In this document: positions 8,953-17,663 of the stretch, in pieces
Layout: the number at the start of each line of letters is the position of its first letter
Numbering within the stretch: the stretch's first letter is position 1
Assembly (NCBI GenBank): GCA_934454215.1
Contig: CAKSGG010000050.1
Span: 1-21,113, forward strand
Reading direction: 5' to 3'
DNA: 21,113 bases
DNA from: an uncultured Clostridia bacterium
GTDB taxonomy: Bacteria; Bacillota; Clostridia; UBA1381
Made by a program: the position numbers and the translations under genes
Notes under the pieces: generated by a model
Seen by the model: the letters and a program-made list of their open reading frames with translations, nothing else
Told to the model about the DNA's origin: nothing
Database searches by the model: none

Positions 8953-11900
8953 TTACTTTAAAAGTGTAAGCCACGTAAACAACGATGTGTCTTTCGTCGC
9001 GCCTATACCGCTCGCATACTCAATCCAGCCGTTTCTGTTTCCGCCGTCACTCTCGTTTATCATATACGAAAAGCCAAGCTTATCGCCCTCTTTCGGACGT
9101 TGCCCCGGAAGCAAAAATCCTTCCCACGGAATCTTTGCCTCGTATATGGTTTTATCGCCCTTTCTCGTTATACATATATCGGCATTTTCGAACTTGCCCG
9201 CCTTATAATAATTGTCCTGTGATAAGGTTCGGTATACTTCATCGCCTTGCGGCGTGTGCGCCATAGACAGCTCGTTAAAGGTTGTCGAACGCTGTCCCGA
9301 TACCGTATAACTTTCTTCACCATAGAAAACGCCCATCTGTATATTGTCTGCCTTCCATGTGTTCCAGCCGGCATACGGCTGATAAAAGATGTTATCCGTT
9401 ACAACCGCCGCAAAATACAGATTATCCTCATCCCACATAAGTGACGCGCGGCCGCTCAAGTCATCGGGTCCCGTCCAGCCGGTATTTTCTTTTAACTGTT
9501 CCGCCTTGTCGGCGTACATCCACGTGTTATACTTCCACGCCTCGGGTTCTATTTCGCCGTCTATTTTCGGCTTTACCTCGGCATATTTTGCGACCGTCAT
9601 ATCTGCCTTTGTGCTGTAACTGTATTTAACACCGTTATTCAAGTTAAGGTCGAACGCAAAATCGTATATTCCCTTTTTGACAAGCTTAGGCAACTTAATT
9701 TTGTATTCGGACTCAAGTCCCCTCGGGATATTTCCTATATCGATTTTACCGAGTGATTTAAGCTCATCGGGAGATGTAAATTCAATCGTGCCCTTTGCAA
9801 CATTCAATTTGGATGTATTGTTAAGCTTTAAATTCATCATCCAGTTATCAACATTTGACGAATCGATAAGCTCAAGAGAAATATCAGCGGTAACCGATTT
9901 TTCTATCGTAATAAACACCTGTGTGCTTTGAACGATCTTATCGCCGTCTTTTATATTTATCGTCACAATACTTTTTGTTCCGACCTCGCCTGTCGGCATA
10001 AGCTGAACCTCTGACTTGCCTTTGGTTATTTTATCACCCGAATAATGCTTTACCGCCTCGGAATCTATAACCTCAACATCGTATTCTTTATCAGTGTTGT
10101 TTGTGTAATTAACCGCCACAATATCATTCTTTGCACCTGTTATGTTACTGTCGGATATATCCAAAAAGGCGCTGTTGTCATTCAAAAGCTCTGCCTTTGT
10201 GAAATCGCCCTTGACATACATCGGACGTTCGTCAACCCAGAATGTAAACTTTCCGTCATTTCCGCTCATCGGCGTCATATTGCCGTAATCATCATATACC
10301 TCGACATAATCCGTTCCGAGGTCAACGGTGACAAGCTTTCTTGTCTTTCTCTCGGTTGTGTTTAAGGTCAGTATATCTTGATTAAATTTTCTGCTCTTGA
10401 ACAGATTTATATAACAATTATTTGTATCGGAAAGTTTTTTAACAATATCCGTATCGGCAAAAATATAGTTGTGCCCCGTGAACGCAACATAGCCCTCCAT
10501 TGGTATACAAATCTTTTCTTCTTGAGTCAAATGCTTATACGCCGGTTTGGTAAGTCCGAACATATCCTCGCGCAGATACTCAATCGGTCCTTTTTGAGCA
10601 AAATTGTATATTGCATTCACGTGCGTCATTCCGATTGACTTATAATAAATATCATATCTCGCCGAAAGATTTCCGTGTGTTCTCTGGTCGCCGTTCGTCA
10701 CCGAATCGGCTGTGGTATATCCGACCTCATCGTTTACGATAGGAAGCTCTTTGCCCGTCTTTTCTTTAATATAATCGCGCCATTTAATTGTCAGAGTTTC
10801 CGCGCCGCCCGTTTCGGTGAACGATGTCGAATACGGGTGTGCCGAAAAAGCGTCAAGTCGGTCATAGGCGCCGCCCTCGATTGTCCTGTCAAAGAAAAGC
10901 TGTTGTGTTTCTCTGCCCAAATCACAAACGGCAAAGCCCATAATCTTGGCTGTCTGGTCATACATATCTCTGTCATCCGCTATTGCGTTCACCATCTTAC
11001 CATAGTTAATTACGCCGCCGAGCTTTTTATCCTTTTCTTCCGTAAATGTGTGGTTCGTTTCATTATAAATTTCATACCAATCTACTATATCGCCCGCGTG
11101 TTTCATCAAAACGGCAACCTCGCTTTTTGTTTTTGCCAAACTCTCGGGGGTATTCGGTGTCGATTCATACGAAAAGCCTGCAAGATTCGGACCGTGAATT
11201 ATGGGCATCATCTTTAAGTTGTGTTTTCTAAGCTCGTTTGTCGTATAACCCATATAATTATTGTCATACACATCTTCGCCGGACGCTGATTCCAGATAAT
11301 TCGAGAGTACCGACCACCTGACACCTGCCGCATTGCTCTTTGAAATCACATCTATCATACCTGAAATTTCCTCATTGGTATGGTCGTGGTCGGGGTGTGC
11401 ACATATGTATATATCTTGGTTTTTATAGCCGTTTTCATCGGTTTTAAGTATCGCGAATTGAGTCGGCTGTAAGAGCGAATGCACGTTATCCTTATCCGAT
11501 TCGACTTTGACATAATAGTCATAGACATCACATCTGTCGCTGTCAACATTTATCGCAAGGTCAATCGTTTCGCCGCCCTTAACCGTCACGTTATTCACTG
11601 TTTCAAAACACTTTATCTCATCGCGTGAAACGCCATAGCACGTAACCTCCGCAGTAATATCGGTATCTCTGAGATTTGTAAAGGTATTTACAATCTTTTT
11701 CTCTTTTTTATACCACTCAAACGCGTTTCCCGATTCGTCAATCTTAACCGAGAGCCTGAGCGGATTTTGTTTTTCGTGCTTAATCAGCCTTACCGCGCCT
11801 ATGGTAACGGGTGCGGTTGATGTTCTAAGCACTTGACGTCTGCCGCCTATCGCGGTGGCGCGGATTCTGATGTCCGCACCTGCACATCTTCCGCCGAAAT

Positions 11901-12354
11901 ACGCGTCATCAAGCTTGATTTTTACCGTTTTCCATTTATCCTGTTTATTTAAAAACTCATAATGAGCATTCTTTTGAGCCGTATTTAACCCATCATACTC
12001 AACAAGAAAGAATCCCGTAAGCGCGTTGTAATAATCAATTTCAAGCTCAAATGATGTACCGTCGGTTACTTCGTGCGCAAAATTGTCGTTAACATCGATA
12101 TAAAGATACGGTGACGAACCTTTAAGCTGCCAGCCCTCTCTTCCTGCCGCCGTAACGCCGTTATACGATGCCGACGCGCCGAGGGTCTGACTTATAAAGT
12201 TTATACTTTGCGTTTTCGCGCCCTTTGAACTGAGTTCGGCATAAGCAAGGTTCGGATTATCGTTTTTGCTCTCCTTCGCGGACGATACAGCACTCACAGA
12301 TGCAAAAAGCATACATAAAATAGTAAATATCGCTGTTAATCTGCTCTTTTTCAT
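8953..12354 (-). CDS. Secreted clan GH-A type glycoside hydrolase with N-terminal beta domain and C-terminal CBM9-like domain
   Basis: The protein has 1133 residues and a signal peptide ending near SSA (about 26). A galactose-binding-like beta-sandwich occupies about residues 48-195, followed by a linker beta domain to about 305. A TIM barrel spans about 310-625. DWYEIYNETNHTF (425-437) gives a candidate acid/base Glu432. LPIVNDEVGYTT (537-548) gives a candidate nucleophile Glu543. DAFSAHPYS (501-509) matches the H-x-Y strand seen in clan GH-A. Two Ig-like domains follow (about 720-920). The last 210 residues (PKIDGEIEPEAW through WLTLL) read as a CBM9-like domain. The barrel resembles GH39 and GH5-type enzymes, but I cannot assign a family. 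There is no SLH, dockerin or LPXTG motif, so it is probably secreted or held non-covalently. AAAGAGGTGG precedes the ATG by 6 nt. Confidence 0.85.
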   Translation of the reverse strand: MKKSRLTAIFTILCMLFASVSAVSSAKESKNDNPNLAYAELSSKGAKTQSINFISQTLGASASYNGVTAAGREGWQLKGSSPYLYIDVNDNFAHEVTDGTSFELEIDYYNALTGFFLVEYDGLNTAQKNAHYEFLNKQDKWKTVKIKLDDAYFGGRCAGADIRIRATAIGGRRQVLRTSTAPVTIGAVRLIKHEKQNPLRLSVKIDESGNAFEWYKKEKKIVNTFTNLRDTDITAEVTCYGVSRDEIKCFETVNNVTVKGGETIDLAINVDSDRCDVYDYYVKVESDKDNVHSLLQPTQFAILKTDENGYKNQDIYICAHPDHDHTNEEISGMIDVISKSNAAGVRWSVLSNYLESASGEDVYDNNYMGYTTNELRKHNLKMMPIIHGPNLAGFSYESTPNTPESLAKTKSEVAVLMKHAGDIVDWYEIYNETNHTFTEEKDKKLGGVINYGKMVNAIADDRDMYDQTAKIMGFAVCDLGRETQQLFFDRTIEGGAYDRLDAFSAHPYSTSFTETGGAETLTIKWRDYIKEKTGKELPIVNDEVGYTTADSVTNGDQRTHGNLSARYDIYYKSIGMTHVNAIYNFAQKGPIEYLREDMFGLTKPAYKHLTQEEKICIPMEGYVAFTGHNYIFADTDIVKKLSDTNNCYINLFKSRKFNQDILTLNTTERKTRKLVTVDLGTDYVEVYDDYGNMTPMSGNDGKFTFWVDERPMYVKGDFTKAELLNDNSAFLDISDSNITGAKNDIVAVNYTNNTDKEYDVEVIDSEAVKHYSGDKITKGKSEVQLMPTGEVGTKSIVTINIKDGDKIVQSTQVFITIEKSVTADISLELIDSSNVDNWMMNLKLNNTSKLNVAKGTIEFTSPDELKSLGKIDIGNIPRGLESEYKIKLPKLVKKGIYDFAFDLNLNNGVKYSYSTKADMTVAKYAEVKPKIDGEIEPEAWKYNTWMYADKAEQLKENTGWTGPDDLSGRASLMWDEDNLYFAAVVTDNIFYQPYAGWNTWKADNIQMGVFYGEESYTVSGQRSTTFNELSMAHTPQGDEVYRTLSQDNYYKAGKFENADICITRKGDKTIYEAKIPWEGFLLPGQRPKEGDKLGFSYMINESDGGNRNGWIEYASGIGATKDTSLFTWLTLLK

Positions 12355-12370
12355 AACAAACCACCTCTTT

Positions 12371-14884
12371 CTAATTATTTTTATTTATTGTATAAGCCGT
12401 GCAAACAGGCTTTAACGTTTCATCCGAATCGAACATAAATAACGAAATACGGTCAAATTCGGGATAAGTATTGTCCCCGTCTTTTGGGAACGATACCGAG
12501 TATACTTTATTTCCGTCCGTCATACTCTCAACCTTGTCGAATATGCTTGTAAACCCGACAAGACGGTCGCCTTTATACAAAGAGCAATACAGTCGGTACG
12601 GAATATCCCGTCCTGCCGCCGTGTATTCCACCGCGGCGGAAACATTCGATAAATCCACCATTTTAAAATCATCGGCTTTAAGCTTTAGTATTCCGTTCAT
12701 CAAAAATATACTGATTTTTTCGGTTCGTCCGTCCGCAATATCAAAAGACAGTGGTACTTCGCAATCCTCAGAGGTAACATATGCTCTATAGCCGTCGGGC
12801 TGTTTCGGAACACCGAATTCAAAACAGAAATATCCGTCATTATCCGTTGTGCCTTGATTAAAATACAGCGCGTTGAGCGGTGATAACTCGTCTTTATCGA
12901 TGCCGTCCGATGCAACAATAACGGATACTTTCTTTCCGCTTTGTTTTGATTCGATAAAACCATCCAACACAACATTTTCGATTGTGCCTGCCCCTTTTTC
13001 GGGTTTTAACGAACGATTTACATTTTTGCCGACACATATATAAAACGGCTGTTTGGTAAGCTGATACTTTCCGTCTTTGTATATATATCTCTCTTGCATT
13101 TCATTTCCCCAGAAATCATAAATATGTATCTCTCGTCCCTCGCCTATTTTTGAAAATTCAAGTTCGAGCGTTTCGGACGGGTCATCGCCCTTTGAGTGAT
13201 ACAAGGCATACACCTCGCGTTCGGGACAAGTATATTTGTATATATAATCTCCGTTTTCTTCATAAATATTATCGCCGTCAATCTTTTCGCACTTTGTCGC
13301 GTCTGCGACAAGGCTGTTATAATTCGCGACCGCGATATACGCCGGTTTGGCGGCATACGGATTTTCATCTTCGTGCGACTCGACTATGCCGAATGATGAC
13401 TCGCGAATGCCGAGGTTTCTGCTTTCGGGGTCATCCGAAAAATCATAAATCCACGTTTTATCAATCATATTGCCGCCGCTGTACGCGTCCGTAACAATTT
13501 TTGCACGGACAAGGTTAAGCGCCTGGTCATAATACGGATTTTGCGAATAGTTTGTACTGTTGTCGGGCTTATCATCGGTTGAAAAACCGCGCTCGGTATA
13601 CCATCTCTCGCCATTTGAAAAGCCTGTATACTTCCTTTTGGTGTACGGTGCGGCGGTCTTTCCCGACATTAAATTATCGAAATGTTCAACCGTGCTTACC
13701 GCACCGTCCAAAAACGGAAACCAGTTCCGACCCATTTTGGGTGAGAATCCCGGTTCGGGGTCGCCGTCAAATCCGCGCTCTTTATAATCATGAATTGTAA
13801 ACGCGTCATAGTATTGTTTATCCATTTCATTCATTGCTCCGTCAATGAAATAGTCTGCCTGATAACCGAGACGAAACGCCGAGAACGCTCCGACCTTTAT
13901 CGGCGAATCATTCTCTTGTACCGCGGCATATGCCGCCTTGACGGCGTTTGAATACGCCCCTCCGGCATCAATATATTTCGGAATCTGTTCCGACATGGGA
14001 TAGTCGGTGGTATTTCCGTCTTTAATCACCCCGAGAGGTTCGTTTATAACCTCAATCATACTGACGGTGTTTTTTACAAACGGTTCGTTTATAAAGCTCG
14101 AAACATAATTTTTATATGCGTCGGCATAGGTTTTTCCCGTGTTTTCGTCATAAACGGAATCATCGGGAATGCCTGCAAATTTTGTTTTTGTATTACAATA
14201 AAGCTTATTGTACCCCGTCATAATCGCAAGCATATCGATACCGTATCTTTTCGCCTTTTCAAGAGTGTCTTTCTGCCTTTCATCAAGCTTATACTCGCCC
14301 TTTGACTTTTCGTACTTATCCCAGTTAAAGTCATCTCTTGCCAGACCCAAGCCCGCGTTTTTCATCAGTCCGAACGTGGTATCGGAATCCGCGTATCTTG
14401 TCAGATGCAATGATGCGCCGAAGGTTTTGTTAAGCTTTTCGCTTACCGTTGATTTTGCAAACGAAAATTGTTTTTCGTATTTTTTCTCCGCCTCATCCCT
14501 TACCGTAACATACAAACTGTATATTCCGTATTTCTCGTCTTTCATATCAAAATACAAGACGTCCTCAAATGACTCTTGCGGATTCAACTGTGCGCTCTCG
14601 CCTTTTACCTCTTTTCTTACAACCTCATCAACCTCTTGCTTGTATGAGTCATAATTATAATTTTTAAATACAATCTTGTATTCTATATTACAACTTTTTC
14701 GAGTATTCGCGCCGTTAAAAAACTCTATCCGAAATTTAGCCGTTTCGTTTTCATAAAACACCGGCGAAGTCCTTTCCGTTCCGACCGATATTGTCAGATT
14801 GTCATTGTCCGCAAAGACAAATGAATTAAAAACAGTGAGCATCACATACAAACAGCCAAGCATCACCGAAAAAAATTTTTTCAC
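12371..14884 (-). CDS. Secreted clan GH-A type glycoside hydrolase with C-terminal Ig-like domains (GTG start)
   Basis: The protein has 837 residues and a signal peptide ending near VFA (residue 25). An N-terminal Ig-like domain covers about 28-145. The TIM barrel spans about 152-525. MIEVINEPLG (276-285) supplies a candidate acid/base Glu282, DAFTIHDYKE (360-369) the H-x-Y strand, and ERWYTERGFST (426-436) a candidate nucleophile Glu431. A beta domain of the kind VDGxIxSKxSGKxV with a DNDGYFCFEF core follows at about 633-717. The last domain ends in ISLFMFDSDETLKPV. The barrel is GH39/GH5-like, with the family uncertain. The start is GTG, set by AAGGGGG seven nt upstream; this site touches the TAA of the preceding gene, so translation is probably coupled. 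No surface anchor was seen. Confidence 0.85.
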   Translation of the reverse strand: MKKFFSVMLGCLYVMLTVFNSFVFADNDNLTISVGTERTSPVFYENETAKFRIEFFNGANTRKSCNIEYKIVFKNYNYDSYKQEVDEVVRKEVKGESAQLNPQESFEDVLYFDMKDEKYGIYSLYVTVRDEAEKKYEKQFSFAKSTVSEKLNKTFGASLHLTRYADSDTTFGLMKNAGLGLARDDFNWDKYEKSKGEYKLDERQKDTLEKAKRYGIDMLAIMTGYNKLYCNTKTKFAGIPDDSVYDENTGKTYADAYKNYVSSFINEPFVKNTVSMIEVINEPLGVIKDGNTTDYPMSEQIPKYIDAGGAYSNAVKAAYAAVQENDSPIKVGAFSAFRLGYQADYFIDGAMNEMDKQYYDAFTIHDYKERGFDGDPEPGFSPKMGRNWFPFLDGAVSTVEHFDNLMSGKTAAPYTKRKYTGFSNGERWYTERGFSTDDKPDNSTNYSQNPYYDQALNLVRAKIVTDAYSGGNMIDKTWIYDFSDDPESRNLGIRESSFGIVESHEDENPYAAKPAYIAVANYNSLVADATKCEKIDGDNIYEENGDYIYKYTCPEREVYALYHSKGDDPSETLELEFSKIGEGREIHIYDFWGNEMQERYIYKDGKYQLTKQPFYICVGKNVNRSLKPEKGAGTIENVVLDGFIESKQSGKKVSVIVASDGIDKDELSPLNALYFNQGTTDNDGYFCFEFGVPKQPDGYRAYVTSEDCEVPLSFDIADGRTEKISIFLMNGILKLKADDFKMVDLSNVSAAVEYTAAGRDIPYRLYCSLYKGDRLVGFTSIFDKVESMTDGNKVYSVSFPKDGDNTYPEFDRISLFMFDSDETLKPVCTAYTINKNN

Positions 14885-14896
14885 AATTCCGCCCCC

Positions 14897-17653
14897 TTAT
14901 TTATATATGAACACAGCCCCCGGCTGTCCGTTATACGATGAAACGATTAAGTACGAACAGTTATTTCCGACCGACTTATAATCGACAATATCGTTTACGC
15001 TTCCGTTGGAAATTCTGTTGCTTTCTCTCGCCGCGCTGTCATATATAACCACCGCTCTTCCGTTCAAATCCATACACTCATAGCCAAGCCCGTCGAATGA
15101 CGCATCACCCATAACATATGTCATCTGAACGAATGTTCCTATCTTTTTATAAACCCAGCCGCGGCTCAGCTGTCGTCCGACAGACCTGTACCCATATCCC
15201 GAAAAATAACCCGGCAGATTATAAATAACATCTCCGTAATCTCCGTAGGGGTTGCTGCCGTCCATATACTTTTGTGTTTCTCTGTCATACATCAACGCTA
15301 TATCGGTCACGCTTAAATCAGCCGCCTGATTCACGGAAATTATATCACCTTGTGTAAGCGCATCCGGAATAGTTGTGTTTTGATTTATGTTAAGCGTCTT
15401 TTCTGTGCCGTTTTCGTTTACGATAAGTGTTTTTGTCGTCATTCCGTCACTGTCAAGTCCCTCGCCGAATTCCTTAAACATCATCGAATTTTTGCTCTTT
15501 GTGTCCGCGCTTCCGACATACACAAGAACATCCGCATACGGGGTTGTTCCGTCGTAATTATATCCATACATTATTCTGGTTACATCCGCTGTAATATTAG
15601 AAATAGTGTTTGAAAAATATTTTTCAACATCGGATGACTTTTCACCGTTTACGGTTATATTTCCATCTTCATCAAGGTTCGGTACAGACATAAGCTTTGT
15701 ACCCGATGAATTATAAACCAACGACATATCAAATCTGTTTAGCCAGCCCGTATAGTCTGCCTTATCGGACCACATTATTGTTTTTATTCTCGTGAGGCTC
15801 CCATCCTCAGCTTCTTTTGATGACAAAGCCGCAGTATCTATTGCCGAAACGACATTGTTTTCATCGGCTTTATACCTAATAAGCTGTGGAATAACCTTGC
15901 CGCCATTATCCATTATCTTACCCGTCAAATCGGGAAAGGCTTTTAATACTTTTGCCGAATCTTTATCGGAATCATACTTAATCTCATCAATACTGATTTT
16001 GTCCGCCGCCGTATATGTATCGAATTTATCCGATGTATGGTCATAGATTCTGAACTTAATAACAGAACCGAACGCTTCCGTTTCGGCAACCGCCTTTAAG
16101 AGATAGCCTATCTTATAGTCGTTATTCGCACCCTCGGTAAAATATGCAACATCACCCGTTGAATCGAAATAAATCGTATATTCCGTACCGAGATATAATC
16201 TGTTTGCATTTTGAGCATAGTATTTTTCGTTGACGTCATACTCTTTGCCTTCAACGGCAATCGTTGAGTTTGTCGCATTTATCGCAGTAAGTTTACCCGA
16301 AACTTTTTCCGAACATATAATTATGTCAAGCTTTTCGCTATCCGACGATGGTGCGACCTCTGCTATGTACGGAAAAGCGGTGTGTATTTTTGCCGCCTGT
16401 CCGTCAGCCGTATGAATCGAAATATGTTCATAATCATCAAGACAGATATTCTTGTTTGCATCCAATGTATCATATATTGTGTTGTTGCTGAATCCGCCTG
16501 CCGCAATCGTGGTATAACATTTGATTATCATCAGGTCATAACCCGAATTTCCGTCTGTATCTTTTAATACGACCGTTCCGTGATTATATCCGTCATTTAA
16601 TTTATTTAACATCTGTGATATACTCGAATCGTTCGGACGTCCGTTATAGACCGTTTTGACGGATCTGGGCAGTGATACCGACGCTTTTTTTGAGGAATCG
16701 TCCGATTTTGAATATTCAAGCGTAAAGCTTTCGGAATTGAATGTGCCAATGTTTTTTGAACTTATTTCAAGTTCTCTGTCGCCCGATTCCTTTTCCAAGT
16801 ATATAAGGCTTGCGCTGTCTTTTGTATCATCGGTTTTATATAAAAATTCCACATTGTTTCCGAGACAATAATCTGCGTTCATATTCTCATCAATGTTATA
16901 AATCAGCCCGTCTATATTCATCTCGTCTGCGTCCGCCGTGTGCTCGTCATCTATGCTCGAACCGTTCAAGGCATAAACCTTTCCGTTTTGCAGATATATT
17001 CTTTGGTATATCGATAAAAGCGTATCATCGGAAACATTAAAAGTATAATTGCCGTCGGATGTTATCCTGTCCGCCGAATATGTTCCGACCGTTGCCCCGT
17101 CAAAGAGCACTCTCAACCCCTCGCCCATTGTAATGGAATCGTTATTTGCAACGGTATTTCTTATCCCGAGTTTTGACGCCGTATATGTATATCCCGTTGG
17201 GTATCCGCCGTTGGTTTGAGCCATAACGCCGTAACCTGCCGCGCGTATAACCATCGTCAGTGCCTCATCATATGTAATTGGTGTATTCGGATTGAATTTT
17301 AAGTCCTGCGGAACAGATACTATTCCGCTTTTGGCAAGTCCGTTGATGCTCTTTGCATACAGATTGTCTGTCTCAACATCGATAAACACCACACCTGCAT
17401 CCTCTAATCGAGCATTCATCAACTTTGCCAGATAATCGGCAAACTCGGCTCTTGTCAAAACGGATGACAGTTCAGCCGCGCCGACTTCGTTTTGGTCCAT
17501 AATTCCCGCACTTTGGAACACGGCAATTATCTTGTCAAAATTATAATCCGTTTTATCCGATTCCGCAGATATTGTCATCGGTATTGCCAAGCTTAAAATC
17601 GTCATTACGCAAATCGCTAAATTTCTTATTTTTGTTAAAAAAATTTTTTTCAT
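14897..17653 (-). CDS. Secreted SLH-domain protein with a long unknown extracellular region
   Basis: The protein has 918 residues from the ATG at 17653 and a signal peptide ending near ISA (residue 30). SLH repeats lie at about 37-82 (LTRAEFADYLAKLMN) and 88-142 (FIDVETDNLYAKSINGLAKS, then TYDEALTMVIRAAGYG). A weaker third repeat lies at 150-192. SLH domains bind pyruvylated secondary cell-wall polymers, so the protein should sit on the cell surface. The remaining ~720 residues are Asp/Asn/Ser-rich, predicted beta, and match no family I recognise. A Tyr/Gly-rich patch lies near the C-terminus (NPYGDYGDVIYNLPGYFSGY). The ATG is preferred over an in-frame GTG at 17674 because AGGAG lies 7 nt before it. 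That site overlaps the TAG of the previous gene, again suggesting coupling. It may be a structural S-layer component or a glycan-binding scaffold. Confidence 0.85.
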   Translation of the reverse strand: MKKIFLTKIRNLAICVMTILSLAIPMTISAESDKTDYNFDKIIAVFQSAGIMDQNEVGAAELSSVLTRAEFADYLAKLMNARLEDAGVVFIDVETDNLYAKSINGLAKSGIVSVPQDLKFNPNTPITYDEALTMVIRAAGYGVMAQTNGGYPTGYTYTASKLGIRNTVANNDSITMGEGLRVLFDGATVGTYSADRITSDGNYTFNVSDDTLLSIYQRIYLQNGKVYALNGSSIDDEHTADADEMNIDGLIYNIDENMNADYCLGNNVEFLYKTDDTKDSASLIYLEKESGDRELEISSKNIGTFNSESFTLEYSKSDDSSKKASVSLPRSVKTVYNGRPNDSSISQMLNKLNDGYNHGTVVLKDTDGNSGYDLMIIKCYTTIAAGGFSNNTIYDTLDANKNICLDDYEHISIHTADGQAAKIHTAFPYIAEVAPSSDSEKLDIIICSEKVSGKLTAINATNSTIAVEGKEYDVNEKYYAQNANRLYLGTEYTIYFDSTGDVAYFTEGANNDYKIGYLLKAVAETEAFGSVIKFRIYDHTSDKFDTYTAADKISIDEIKYDSDKDSAKVLKAFPDLTGKIMDNGGKVIPQLIRYKADENNVVSAIDTAALSSKEAEDGSLTRIKTIMWSDKADYTGWLNRFDMSLVYNSSGTKLMSVPNLDEDGNITVNGEKSSDVEKYFSNTISNITADVTRIMYGYNYDGTTPYADVLVYVGSADTKSKNSMMFKEFGEGLDSDGMTTKTLIVNENGTEKTLNINQNTTIPDALTQGDIISVNQAADLSVTDIALMYDRETQKYMDGSNPYGDYGDVIYNLPGYFSGYGYRSVGRQLSRGWVYKKIGTFVQMTYVMGDASFDGLGYECMDLNGRAVVIYDSAARESNRISNGSVNDIVDYKSVGNNCSYLIVSSYNGQPGAVFIYK

Positions 17654-17663
17654 AATCAATCTC

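Noticed and set aside
10675..11217. Plus-strand open frame of 180 codons inside the 1133-residue glycosidase
   Set aside because: It lies antisense to a gene with signal peptide, active-site motifs and ribosome site, and its translation shows no domain. The same holds for the plus-strand frame at 1299-1919 and the other opposite-strand frames.
3872..14884. Cellulosome-type dockerin or sortase LPXTG signals on the secreted proteins
   Set aside because: I found no duplicated calcium-loop dockerin motif and no LPXTG with a membrane tail at any C-terminus.
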